Positions 36,164 to 45,312 of a stretch of DNA of 64,000 nt are shown piece by piece. The notes under the pieces are model-generated. The model searched no databases. It was not told where the DNA came from and saw nothing but the letters and a program-made list of their open reading frames with translations. Location of the stretch: the NCBI RefSeq assembly GCF_010692725.1, contig NZ_JAAFZB010000093.1, positions 1-64,000 on the forward strand, read 5' to 3'. Source of the stretch: Flavihumibacter soli. Its GTDB lineage: Bacteria; Bacteroidota; Bacteroidia; Sphingobacteriales; Sphingobacteriaceae. The stretch's first letter is position 1. Every line of letters starts with the position of its first letter. Position numbers and translations under genes: made by a program.

Positions 36164-38530
36164 ATGATCTATCCCCAAAACGCATCGGAAAAGTTAGGCT
36201 TTTCAGAAATAAAAGAGCTAATTAAAGGTTACTGTATCAGCCCTATGGGCGAGCAGATGGTTGATAAGATACAGCTGCTCACGAATTTTGATCATATTCA
36301 TAAGTTTCTAAGCCAAACGAAGGAATTTAAGAATATACTGATCAATGATTCGCCGTTGCCGATCAATAACTTCTTTGATATAAAGTCACTCGCTGCGAAG
36401 CTGAAAATTGAAGGCACTTATTTAAGTGAGGATGAATTCTTCCAGGTATACCTTTCCTTGAATACCGTATTTTCTGTTATTCAGTATTTTTCTGAACGTG
36501 AAGGTATCTATCCGAATCTTGAGGCCCTGTTTGAGCATTTACCAATAGAGAAATCAATTATCCAAAAGATTGAAGCAGTAATCGATCCAAAGGGTAAGAT
36601 TAAAAATAACGCATCAAAGGAGCTTCTTGAGATAATCAGCAGTCTTGCAAAGGCTGAACAGGAGGCACGCAAGAAAATTGATCAGATCTTCCGGGCGGCT
36701 CAGAATAGTAACTGGACGGCCGACGGCAATCTGACTATTCGCGACGGCAGGCTCTGTATCCCCTTACTTGCTGAGAATAAGCGAAAGATAAAGGGATTCG
36801 TACATGACGAATCTGCTTCAGGGCAGACGGTCTATCTTGAACCGGAGGAAGTATTCCAGCTCAATAATGCGATAAGAGACCTCGAGTTCGATAAGCGCCG
36901 CGAGATCATTAAAATACTGTTGGCTTTAGCCGATCAGCTGAGGCCCTATGTGCCGCTATTATTATCATACCATGGCTTACTTACTAAGCTGGACTTCGTA
37001 CGTGCCAAGGCCTTATTCGCAATTGATATTGAAGCAGAGATGCCTGTTCTGAGCCGGCATGCAGATATCAACCTGGTTAACGCCCGGCATCCTTTGCTGC
37101 TGATCAACTTCAAAAAGGAAAAGCAGACAGTAGTTCCGTTGAACATAAAAATTGATGAAATCGACCGCATTATTGTCGTATCAGGTCCTAACGCAGGGGG
37201 TAAATCAGTGTGTATGAAAACGGTAGGGCTTTTACAGGTAATGGTACAGGCCGGTTTGCTGATTCCGGCCGACGAACATTCAAAAGTCGGTGTTTTTAAG
37301 CAGGTTTTTGCAGATATAGGAGATGACCAATCCATAGAAAGTGACCTGAGTACATACAGCGCACATCTTTCTAAGATGAAATATTTTGTTGAGAATGCCA
37401 ACGCAAAAACGCTCGTTGTCATTGATGAATTCGGTACGGGCACGGATCCGCAATTCGGCGGCCCGATTGCTGAAGCCGTTCTTGAAGCTTTAAATCAAAA
37501 GAACGTCAAGGGCGTAGTAACTACCCATTATTCTAACTTAAAGGTCTTTGCAAATTCGACAACCGGTCTCGAGAATGCATCGATGCTCTTCAATAACCTG
37601 GAGATGCAACCCTTATATATTCTTGAGATGGGTAAACCGGGCAGTTCATATGCGTTTGAAATAGCTCAGAAGATAGGCCTGCCAACCCGGGTTCTTGAAG
37701 CTGCAAGAAACAAGATCGGGGAGCATCAGAAAAAGGTGGATACCTTGCTTGTTGATCTTGAAAGGGATAAAAAGCATCTGATGGATGTGCGCATATCCGT
37801 TGAAAAAAGGGAGCGACATGTAAAAACTCTTCTGGAGGAGAATGAGAAGCTGAAATCTTATCTCGAAGAAAATAAGAAGATCATCATTAAGGACGCCAGG
37901 CTGGAGGCTCAAAACATTATAAAAAATGCTAATAAGCTTATTGAAAATACAATTTCCCAGATAAAGGAAAATAAGGCGGATAAGGAGAAAACGCAGCATC
38001 TCCGGCAGAATCTTCAGAACGAGCTTCAGAGAAATGAGGTAAGGGAGAAACCGGTTAAAGCGCCGGCTCCTGAGACCGAACTCAAAGCCGGTGACTGGGT
38101 TAAGGTGGAGGATTCGGAAACCATGGGGCAGGTTATAAGTATTGCAAAAGATAATGTGATCCTGGCGATAGGGGACCTTCGATCTGTAGTGAAATTGAAA
38201 CGCTTGCAGAAGGTTTCTAACAAGACCGTGCCGAAGGAAATACGGCGATCTTCCTATAGCAGCGGCCTGACAGAAGGTATATCTCAGTTTAGTCCGGAAC
38301 TTGATCTGCGTGGAAAGCGGGGTGAAGAAGCGCTGTATGAAATCGAAAGATATCTGGATAAAGCTATTATGATGGGCTTATCCAGCCTGAAAATAATTCA
38401 TGGCCGTGGGGACGGGATCCTTAGAAAATTAATTCGCGAATATCTGAAGAAGTTTCCTCAGGTTAACCGGATGGAAGACGAGCATGCTGACCGGGGTGGA
38501 GATGGGATTACCTATGTTTACTTGAATTAA
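36164..38530 (+). CDS. mutS2: MutS2 family ATPase/nuclease
   Basis: A 788-residue protein with the MutS core ATPase (Walker A GPNAGGKS near residue 343, Walker B LVVIDEFGTGTDP, and STYSAHLSKM), a long Lys/Glu coiled coil (~520-630), and a C-terminal Smr domain with LDLRGKRGEEAL and IIHGRGDGILR. It lacks the MutS mismatch-binding domain I. MutS2 acts in ribosome rescue or recombination suppression in other bacteria; which applies here is open. The length matches the family. Confidence 0.95.
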   Translation: MIYPQNASEKLGFSEIKELIKGYCISPMGEQMVDKIQLLTNFDHIHKFLSQTKEFKNILINDSPLPINNFFDIKSLAAKLKIEGTYLSEDEFFQVYLSLNTVFSVIQYFSEREGIYPNLEALFEHLPIEKSIIQKIEAVIDPKGKIKNNASKELLEIISSLAKAEQEARKKIDQIFRAAQNSNWTADGNLTIRDGRLCIPLLAENKRKIKGFVHDESASGQTVYLEPEEVFQLNNAIRDLEFDKRREIIKILLALADQLRPYVPLLLSYHGLLTKLDFVRAKALFAIDIEAEMPVLSRHADINLVNARHPLLLINFKKEKQTVVPLNIKIDEIDRIIVVSGPNAGGKSVCMKTVGLLQVMVQAGLLIPADEHSKVGVFKQVFADIGDDQSIESDLSTYSAHLSKMKYFVENANAKTLVVIDEFGTGTDPQFGGPIAEAVLEALNQKNVKGVVTTHYSNLKVFANSTTGLENASMLFNNLEMQPLYILEMGKPGSSYAFEIAQKIGLPTRVLEAARNKIGEHQKKVDTLLVDLERDKKHLMDVRISVEKRERHVKTLLEENEKLKSYLEENKKIIIKDARLEAQNIIKNANKLIENTISQIKENKADKEKTQHLRQNLQNELQRNEVREKPVKAPAPETELKAGDWVKVEDSETMGQVISIAKDNVILAIGDLRSVVKLKRLQKVSNKTVPKEIRRSSYSSGLTEGISQFSPELDLRGKRGEEALYEIERYLDKAIMMGLSSLKIIHGRGDGILRKLIREYLKKFPQVNRMEDEHADRGGDGITYVYLN

Positions 38531-38665
38531 TAATTTCACCTAAATCTATCCCGTCAAATACATTTTTTTCCTGCAGCGATTTATGAATTAGTGTGATTTT
38601 TCTCTTAACTTTCTGTAAATAAACTTTTATTCAAACTCAGGGTTATAAGTGTAAAATCAACCACT

Positions 38666-39766
38666 ATGAAACTGGTATTTATTCTGCTGTCCGTGCTGAT
38701 TTCTCTATCTTCCGCAAACTGTAAGAAGTCCAGAAGACAAAATCAGGTTCCCGTCAGTGATGCACAAATAAACATCAAGGTACTTACGGGCGGATTGTCG
38801 CAGCCATGGGAGCTGGTATGGGGGCCAGACAACTTTATCTGGCTCACTGAACGGGATGGAAAGGTCAGCCGGCTTGATCCCGCTACAGGCAAGATAACAG
38901 TTATTGCCGATATACAGGATGTAGTTTCAAGAGGCGAGGGCGGCTTACTCGGCATGGCATTACATCCGGATTTTGCAACCACCCCAGAAGTGTTCGTGGG
39001 CTATAACTATAATAAAGGGGATACTTACACCGAGAAGATTGTGAAGTTTAGGTATAGTGGCAGCGCTCTGGTAGATCCGGTCATTCTGATGGATGACATA
39101 GATGCCAATAACTTTCATAACGGATGCAGGTTGTTGATCTCACAAGATAAAAAACTATTTATCACAACAGGTGATGCAGGCAATGAGTCCAGTTCCCAGG
39201 ATATGAGCTCGGTTAACGGGAAAGTACTGCGTCTTAACCTCGATGGCTCCATTCCGGCAGATAATCCGTTCCCCGGAAGTGCCGTATGGAGTCTTGGCCA
39301 TCGGAATGCACAAGGGATTGTATTTGCAAACTCTAAGCTTTACAGTTCAGAGCACGGGCCGAATTCGAATGACGAATTTAATATTATTCAAAAAGGAAAG
39401 AACTTCGGTTGGCCTCAGGTGGAGGGATTTTGTGATGAGAGTGATGAGAAATCTTTTTGCAGCCAGCATAATGTAGTAGAGCCGCTACAGGCCTGGACTC
39501 CGACACTGGCAGTCTGCGGCATCGATTACTATAACAATGATCTTATCCCGCAATGGAAGAACTCGGTGTTGATGACTACCCTGAAGGATAATACCCTTTA
39601 CCAGCTAAAGCTTACTGCCTCCGGCGACAAAGTTGAAACGGTAACTGAAGTTCTTCGTGGTACTTATGGAAGGCTGAGGGACGTATGCGTCGCTCCTGAT
39701 GGAAAAGTGTACGTTGCCACTGGAAATGGCTCAGACGACAAAGTGCTCGTGATCAATAACCAGTAG
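38666..39766 (+). CDS. PQQ-type sugar dehydrogenase, lipoprotein
   Basis: A 366-residue glucose/sorbosone dehydrogenase-like beta propeller. The N-terminus has a lipobox (SSANC, C19). Hallmarks are SQPWELVWGPDNFIWLTERDGKV, GEGGLLGMALHPDF, NFHNGCRLL, GHRNAQGIVF and SEHGPNSNDEFN, the last expected to bind calcium and PQQ. It probably oxidises a sugar in the periplasm, with the electron acceptor unknown. It is monocistronic, with 135 bp upstream of mixed sequence. Confidence 0.87.
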   Translation: MKLVFILLSVLISLSSANCKKSRRQNQVPVSDAQINIKVLTGGLSQPWELVWGPDNFIWLTERDGKVSRLDPATGKITVIADIQDVVSRGEGGLLGMALHPDFATTPEVFVGYNYNKGDTYTEKIVKFRYSGSALVDPVILMDDIDANNFHNGCRLLISQDKKLFITTGDAGNESSSQDMSSVNGKVLRLNLDGSIPADNPFPGSAVWSLGHRNAQGIVFANSKLYSSEHGPNSNDEFNIIQKGKNFGWPQVEGFCDESDEKSFCSQHNVVEPLQAWTPTLAVCGIDYYNNDLIPQWKNSVLMTTLKDNTLYQLKLTASGDKVETVTEVLRGTYGRLRDVCVAPDGKVYVATGNGSDDKVLVINNQ

Positions 39767-39779
39767 GGAGGAGAGTCAA

Positions 39780-39935
39780 TTATTTTTTCTTACCAGGGCA
39801 ATTCTTGCACCGTTTTCCTTTTTTGTATTTCTTACAACACTTTTTAAATGCGCAATCGAAGATAGCAGTGTTTATGCCTTTTGAGAAAAGGCCACTCCCT
39901 TGTATCATTAATTCATTTTCTTTCTCACCATCCAT
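39780..39935 (-). CDS. Small Cys/Lys-rich protein
   Basis: A 51-residue leftward frame starting at the ATG at 39935. After a hydrophilic start it has a GINTAIFDCAFKKCCKKYKK segment and ends KRCKNCPGKKK. The five Cys (C-x5-CC-x8-C-x2-C) and many Lys suggest metal or nucleic-acid binding. I recall similar short proteins in this phylum, but with no known function. The convergent sugar dehydrogenase stop lies 13 bp away. Its own promoter would be in the 95 bp before scoA. Confidence 0.65.
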   Translation of the reverse strand: MDGEKENELMIQGSGLFSKGINTAIFDCAFKKCCKKYKKGKRCKNCPGKKK

Positions 39936-40030
39936 TTGACCACTTGTTACGCTTTATAAACGGTAATTTTCGAAGGATATGATTTCTTATATAAAGGTAA
40001 TTACTAATTTCGCTTCAAACCAATCCCGAA

Positions 40031-40729
40031 ATGATTAATAAAACCGTTCAAAATGCCGAGGAGGCAATTAAGGATATAGAAGACGGCATGACCCTGATGC
40101 TCGGTGGCTTCGGATTATGCGGCATTCCCGAGAACACGATTAATGCACTCGTTAAAAAAGGAGTTAAAGAGCTTACATGCATATCAAACAACGCCGGGGT
40201 TGACGACTTTGGGATTGGCCTCATGCTTCAGCAAAGACAGGTAAAAAAGATGATCGCCTCCTATGTAGGGGAGAATGCTGAGTTTGAACGTCAGTTGCTG
40301 AGCGGGGAGCTGGAAGTTGAGCTTATTCCCCAGGGAACCCTTGCTACCCGCTGTATGGCATCCGGTTATGGTATGCCTGCTATTTTTACTCCCGCGGGTG
40401 TAGGTACCGAAGTGGCAGAGGGTAAAGAGACCCGAAACTTCAACGGAAAGGAATACCTGATGGAAATGGCTTTCGAATCAGACTTTGCCATTGTGAAAGC
40501 CTGGAAAGGCGACACGGCAGGAAACCTGGTTTATCGTGCTACAGCACGCAATTTTAATCCCGTAATGGCGATGGCAGGGAAGATCACGATTGCCGAGGTA
40601 GAAGAACTTGTAGAGCCGGGAGAGCTGGATCCTGATCAAATTCATACTCCTGGAATTTATATACACCGGATTTTCCAGGGTAAGAATTATGAAAAGCGAA
40701 TAGAGCAGCGCACGGTGCGCCAGAAGTGA
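40031..40729 (+). CDS. scoA: Succinyl-CoA:3-ketoacid CoA-transferase subunit A
   Basis: A 232-residue class I CoA-transferase alpha subunit. It has the glycine-rich LMLGGFGLCGIPENTI, the SNNAGVDDFGIGLM block and PQGTLATRCMASGYGMPAIFTP, all typical of SCOT A. With subunit B it moves CoA between succinyl-CoA and acetoacetate, linking to ketone-body or short-chain acid use and the TCA cycle. Subunit B starts 47 bp further. A TAATTTCG box (40005-40012) is a weak promoter candidate. Confidence 0.93.
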   Translation: MINKTVQNAEEAIKDIEDGMTLMLGGFGLCGIPENTINALVKKGVKELTCISNNAGVDDFGIGLMLQQRQVKKMIASYVGENAEFERQLLSGELEVELIPQGTLATRCMASGYGMPAIFTPAGVGTEVAEGKETRNFNGKEYLMEMAFESDFAIVKAWKGDTAGNLVYRATARNFNPVMAMAGKITIAEVEELVEPGELDPDQIHTPGIYIHRIFQGKNYEKRIEQRTVRQK

Positions 40730-40776
40730 TTTGTGATATGCAAAGTGATAATAACTAGAAACCAGGAAATTAACCC

Positions 40777-41436
40777 ATGCTCGACAAGAACGGTATAGCG
40801 AAACGTATCGCAAAAGAATTAAAGAACGGCTATTATGTAAACCTCGGAATTGGTATTCCGACATTGGTGGCTAATTATATCCCCAAAGGCCTTGAAGTTG
40901 TACTGCAGTCTGAAAATGGCCTGCTTGGAATGGGGCCTTTTCCTTTCGACGGTGAGGAAGATGCTGATCTGATAAATGCGGGTAAGCAAACGATCACCAC
41001 CTTGCCGGGCTCTGCAATCTTTGATTCCGCAATGAGTTTTGGTATGATAAGGTCTCAAAAGGTTGACCTGACCATTCTGGGTGCCATGGAAGTATCTGAG
41101 AACGGCGATATTGCTAACTGGAAGATTCCCGGGAAAATGGTCAAGGGTATGGGTGGAGCGATGGACCTGGTAGCCTCAGCCAAGAATATTATTGTAGCTA
41201 TGCAGCATGTCAACAAGGCGGGCGAAAGTAAATTGTTGCCGGAATGTACACTTCCGCTGACCGGCGTTCGATGTATAAAGAAAGTGGTTACCGAACTCGC
41301 AGTGCTCGATGTTTTGCCTGAGGGTGGATTCAGGCTACTGGAGCGTGCACCCGGGGTAACGACGGAATATATCCGGTCGGTAACGGCAGGGAAGCTTATC
41401 ATTGAAGGAGAAATTCCTGAGATGCAGCTGGATTAG
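40777..41436 (+). CDS. scoB: Succinyl-CoA:3-ketoacid CoA-transferase subunit B
   Basis: A 219-residue beta subunit. E46 in LQSENGLLGMGPFP is the catalytic glutamate that forms the CoA thioester. The NLGIGIPTLVANYIP start and KVDLTILGAMEVSENGDIANWKIPGKMVKGMGGAMDL segments (in pieces) are standard. It follows subunit A in a two-gene operon ending at the 41448 terminator. The length is normal. Confidence 0.93.
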   Translation: MLDKNGIAKRIAKELKNGYYVNLGIGIPTLVANYIPKGLEVVLQSENGLLGMGPFPFDGEEDADLINAGKQTITTLPGSAIFDSAMSFGMIRSQKVDLTILGAMEVSENGDIANWKIPGKMVKGMGGAMDLVASAKNIIVAMQHVNKAGESKLLPECTLPLTGVRCIKKVVTELAVLDVLPEGGFRLLERAPGVTTEYIRSVTAGKLIIEGEIPEMQLD

Positions 41437-41447
41437 ATAACACAACA

Positions 41448-41474
41448 GAGGCAGCTATCTATGATAACTGCCTC
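41448..41474. terminator. Shared terminator between scoB and udk
   Basis: GAGGCAG-CTATCTATGATAA-CTGCCTC is a 7-bp stem with internal TATC/GATA pairing, followed by GTTTATTTTA. It sits between convergent genes and probably stops both. Confidence 0.75.
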
Positions 41475-41481
41475 GTTTATT

Positions 41482-42132
41482 TTATCTGAATTCTAACCTT
41501 TGTTTCAGATCACCTGAGATCTCCTCGGTGATCTTGATAATATCCTCAGCCAGCTGCGTGTTATTTGTGATCACCCTGCTGCACGCATCCCGGTAGGGTA
41601 GTAGATATTGCCGGTAAGATGGTACAACATGGTTATGCCACTTATAGAGTACATCATCTTCTGAATAGCCGCGTTCGATCAAATCACGCTTTAAACGTCT
41701 TTTGAGCGCTACCTCTTCTTCAGTGTCTATAAAGATTTTAAGATCCATCGCGGCTGCTATTTCTTCGAAATGAAGAATAAATAAGCCTTCAATGATCAGA
41801 ATAGGAGCTGGCTTGATCTCCAATAGTTTTGGAACAGCATTCGGATTGTTAAAGGTATATTCCTTCTTCTGAACAACCTCTCCTCTAATTAGCTTATCGA
41901 TATCATCCAGGAAATGATCTTTATCAATGGTAGCCGGGAGGTCGAAGTTGTAAAGCTTATTCTCTTCAGGGGTCATATTATGTGCCACCGGGATATAATA
42001 ATCATCCTGGGAAACCAGGCACACATCATCTTTTTCGAAATGATTTAAAAAACAGTGCAGAAAGAATGTTTTTCCTGAACCACTGCCACCGGCAATACCA
42101 ATTACAAATGGCTTGTTATTCATTAGGAACAC
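41482..42132 (-). CDS. udk: Uridine kinase
   Basis: A 216-residue P-loop kinase of pyrimidine salvage (uridine/cytidine to UMP/CMP). The Walker A loop is GIAGGSGSGKTFFL. The blocks SQDDYYIP and NFDLPATIDKDHF bind the nucleoside, and IFIDTEEEVALKRRLKRD is the lid region. Its first 17 bp overlap the 3' end of the LysM gene, so the two are coupled. The length is normal. Confidence 0.93.
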   Translation of the reverse strand: MFLMNNKPFVIGIAGGSGSGKTFFLHCFLNHFEKDDVCLVSQDDYYIPVAHNMTPEENKLYNFDLPATIDKDHFLDDIDKLIRGEVVQKKEYTFNNPNAVPKLLEIKPAPILIIEGLFILHFEEIAAAMDLKIFIDTEEEVALKRRLKRDLIERGYSEDDVLYKWHNHVVPSYRQYLLPYRDACSRVITNNTQLAEDIIKITEEISGDLKQRLEFR

Positions 42133-42997
42133 CGTATACTATATTAACCTGGAAACGTTTGTCCAATGCGCCTATCAGATCAGCCGTAGGCTTCGTGATC
42201 ACAACAATGACGTCTTTCGTTGATTCGTTCTCGGTAAACTTCCCTACTACCTTAGCAAAGGTGCTTTTGCCGCTCATTGTATTGGTTACTTTAATAACTG
42301 TACCGATAGGCGCAGTACGGTGAAGCGCCAGCATTTTACTGCCGTCAAGACTTTCGTCTGAGATCCATAACGCTATTCCGCGTTCGTCAACTTCTCTCAG
42401 TCCATAACGCGCAGGCGGAAGCCTTAAGCGTTCTCCCGCGTTAACGCTGCTGTCTACCTGGCCTGCACTATCCTGCCTGCCTTCCGTCATACTCTTAGGA
42501 AGTGTTACCGGAGTTGGAGGTGTAATCTCAGCAGTCTGTGTGCCGTACCGGATCTTGAGCACCTGACCGGCTGCCAGTGTATTCCCAGTGATATTGTTTA
42601 GAGACTTAATAGCCTCTACAGAAGTATTGAATTTCCTGGAAATGGAATATAATGTTTCTTTTGGTCCGACCTTATACTCTACAACGGCGGTTTTATCACC
42701 GCTTACATTTTTTCCTGACACGGGTACATTGACTACAGTGGTAAAGGTACGCTCGGTAGGCACTTTCACAGTCACACCGATCTGAAGTGATTTGTTAGTA
42801 TTATAGTTTATAACTGATTGTGGGCTTACGTTATATTTTCTGGATATCGAATAATAGCTTTCTTTGGCTTCTACCTTATGTACAATTACTTTTTTACCGT
42901 TTAGATTTTCAACTCCGATGGAATCTACGGGTGCCGCTGCAAGACTTGTGATAGAAATTAAGAGAGAGCCAATAGATAGTAACAGGTATCTCTGCAT
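42116..42997 (-). CDS. LysM / double-psi beta-barrel cell-wall protein
   Basis: A 293-residue exported protein (signal peptide ~1-22, cleaved near SLAAAP). Two LysM domains follow (~32-75: HKVEAKESYYSISRKYNVSP; ~105-150: EYKVGPKETLYSISRKFNTS), which bind peptidoglycan. The C-terminal ~90 residues look like an RlpA-type double-psi barrel (LALHRTAPIGTVIKVTNT, FAKVVGKF), but no clear catalytic Asp/His of lytic RlpA is obvious. It is upstream of and overlapping udk, in a leftward pair, and divergent from dps. Confidence 0.85.
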   Translation of the reverse strand: MQRYLLLSIGSLLISITSLAAAPVDSIGVENLNGKKVIVHKVEAKESYYSISRKYNVSPQSVINYNTNKSLQIGVTVKVPTERTFTTVVNVPVSGKNVSGDKTAVVEYKVGPKETLYSISRKFNTSVEAIKSLNNITGNTLAAGQVLKIRYGTQTAEITPPTPVTLPKSMTEGRQDSAGQVDSSVNAGERLRLPPARYGLREVDERGIALWISDESLDGSKMLALHRTAPIGTVIKVTNTMSGKSTFAKVVGKFTENESTKDVIVVITKPTADLIGALDKRFQVNIVYGVPNE

Positions 42998-43244
42998 AGT
43001 TATTTTTTAAAAATGTGCGCAATATTACTAAAAATGAAACAATTAAGTCACTTGTTCCTTCTGAAAGAAACAAATTACTGATGCATAAACGCTGTGAATC
43101 CGCCTTTTTGTATATTTAAACAACGTTGAGATAGGATACTTGGTCTGACCAGATAAAGTTTCAAATTTTCCGAATTTATAAGGCTGGCCTCAGGTAATAT
43201 GCTTTCAGTGTTTTTTATTCTGATAAAATAAAACATTCAAATTT

Positions 43245-43724
43245 ATGGACGCTAAAGAAATAGGCTTAAAAGAGAGAGAAGTAAAACCAATAGTCGATCA
43301 CCTCAATGATCTGCTTGCGAACTATCACATTCATTACCAAAAACTACGTGGTTGTCACTGGAATGTTAAGGGCGGCCATTTTTTCACACTCCATGTCAAG
43401 TTCGAAGAACTTTATTCAAATGCTCAGCAAACCATTGATGATCTCGCTGAACGTATTCTTACTTTAGGAAAGCCGCCTTATAGTACCTTTTCTGATTATA
43501 TCAAAGTTTCGAGCTTACAGGAAATCAACACCGTTGGAATGAACGATACTGATATGGTTCTCGCCATAATGGACGACTTTACTAAGCTTATCGATATGGA
43601 GCGGGAACTCATGGTACTTACCGACGCTGCGGGCGATGACGGGACCAATGACCTGGTGAATTCTTTTATGCAATTTAAAGAGAAAAATAATTGGATGCTT
43701 CGCTCTTTCTGTGGAAAGAACTAA
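43245..43724 (+). CDS. dps: Dps/ferritin-like DNA-protecting protein
   Basis: A 159-residue four-helix protein forming a 12-mer that oxidises and stores iron and shields DNA in starvation. The ferroxidase residues are in RGCHWNVKGGHFFTLHVKFEELY (in parts), then IDDLAERI, as in the family. The N-terminal tail is short and only mildly basic. The 247-bp gap shared with the LysM gene contains no clear promoter match. The protein fits with the nearby oxidative-stress genes. Confidence 0.93.
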   Translation: MDAKEIGLKEREVKPIVDHLNDLLANYHIHYQKLRGCHWNVKGGHFFTLHVKFEELYSNAQQTIDDLAERILTLGKPPYSTFSDYIKVSSLQEINTVGMNDTDMVLAIMDDFTKLIDMERELMVLTDAAGDDGTNDLVNSFMQFKEKNNWMLRSFCGKN

Positions 43725-43743
43725 TTCGTAATTAATACAGATG

Positions 43744-45282
43744 TTAAAAGCGAGTTCCAATGGTTAAAAACACATTATTACTGGTGTTCTTTAAAGTGGC
43801 GACTTCACCTGCACCCGTTATTTCGTAATCGGCATAATCACTTGAGATAACATAGGGCGTACTTGTGTTGTTATTACTTGCATTTTGATAAGTCAGGTCG
43901 ATATAGAACTGGTTGGTCCGGTATCCTATTCCGGCTGAAAGTATGTCCGCCGTTACGTCGAGGTTTTTGAACGCAGTACCTATATGGTTATAACCGGCTC
44001 TTAACATCATACTGTTGAATTTATATTCACCGCCTACCCTGAAGTTAACTGCCGCCTTATATAGATCCCTTATGTCTTCGTTAGTATTCTGGTCGGTAAT
44101 CGGATCCCCGGAGTCAAAGTGTATGGTGGAATAATCGACATATTCAATATCCGCACTCAATAAGCCCTGTTTATTAATTATAGCTGAGAGACCTCCATTC
44201 ACTTTGAATGGTGAGCGAAGGTTATAATCCGTATCATAAGTTTGGGGACTATTCGTGTAAGGTGGAATAGAATTGCCGTCAGCACGTGTATAACGTGTAT
44301 CTAAGGATTCAGAGAAGCTATCCGATATTTGAAACCATGTCGGACTGATAATGTTAAAGCCAACTCGCACATCTTTCGTTGCCCTGTAGATCATGCCAAC
44401 TTTTGCATTAAAACCAGTACCACTTGTAATTTGGTTGCTATTATAACCGAGATTATAGGTTCCTCCAATGAATTCTGGTTGCTGCCCGGGAAATGTCCGG
44501 TTGCTTCCTCCCTCTGTATATTGCCTGTCAGAATTAAAGTTCAATGATGCCAGGGAAAGAGAAGCACCAAAGTAGAATTTGTTGCTGTAGTTCGCACCGG
44601 CACCGAAATTCACTTCCGACTGAGAACCTGTACGATAAACCAGATTTCGCTGATCATTATTCAATGATGTTGACGGGAAATAGCCACCCGGATCATACTC
44701 GATCAAAAAATTATCATAGGCCATTCTTTCCAGCGAATTTATTGGAAGTGCGTTGTTGTTTGTAGCGGGATCGCCGCCTGAGAGATAAAACGAAGCTAAG
44801 TCTGAAAAGTAGTCCGCCATTGAACTGCGCGGGTTAGTACCCGTATACTCTATCGTGCTGTTGAAGTTGTTGGTTTTGTTATACGAAGCTCCGTAATTGA
44901 AGCTAAGCAAGCCGGTTTTCGGATCACTGCCCTTAGGACGGGATATCGAATTGTAAATAACGCCGCCGATCTGATCTAATCCCAGATGGCCCTTTTCTGC
45001 TGTCAGATTTATTCCAAGGTACTGAGCGTCCACCTGCCTGTTTGAAAAATCAGCCGACACGTTAAACTCAGATTTGGTGAACAAACCTAAACCGGCGGGA
45101 TTTGATGATAAGGAGCCGATATCACCTCCGACGGCTGTTTGGGCACTGCCCATTGCTTTGAATCTCGATGAAGCTCCTTGCTGGAATTGTGAAAATAATA
45201 ATGCATCTGACGCATATTGGGCAAAAGTCTGACCTCCTGCTGCAATTAATGCAGTCAGTAAAAATAGTTTTTTAAAATTCAT
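43744..45282 (-). CDS. FadL/OMPP1-type outer-membrane transport protein
   Basis: A 512-residue outer-membrane barrel with a signal peptide (~1-21, cleaved after TFAQ). The N-terminal block with RFKAMGSAQTAVGGDIGSLSSNPAGLG is the FadL hatch pattern. The C-terminus ends in VFLTIGTRF, a barrel-closing strand with terminal Phe. It probably takes up hydrophobic molecules. It follows the Tyr-rich lipoprotein by 30 bp in a leftward operon. Confidence 0.88.
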   Translation of the reverse strand: MNFKKLFLLTALIAAGGQTFAQYASDALLFSQFQQGASSRFKAMGSAQTAVGGDIGSLSSNPAGLGLFTKSEFNVSADFSNRQVDAQYLGINLTAEKGHLGLDQIGGVIYNSISRPKGSDPKTGLLSFNYGASYNKTNNFNSTIEYTGTNPRSSMADYFSDLASFYLSGGDPATNNNALPINSLERMAYDNFLIEYDPGGYFPSTSLNNDQRNLVYRTGSQSEVNFGAGANYSNKFYFGASLSLASLNFNSDRQYTEGGSNRTFPGQQPEFIGGTYNLGYNSNQITSGTGFNAKVGMIYRATKDVRVGFNIISPTWFQISDSFSESLDTRYTRADGNSIPPYTNSPQTYDTDYNLRSPFKVNGGLSAIINKQGLLSADIEYVDYSTIHFDSGDPITDQNTNEDIRDLYKAAVNFRVGGEYKFNSMMLRAGYNHIGTAFKNLDVTADILSAGIGYRTNQFYIDLTYQNASNNNTSTPYVISSDYADYEITGAGEVATLKNTSNNVFLTIGTRF

Positions 45283-45312
45283 TCTGAATAATATGGCTGT
45301 TTAACTATTGGT

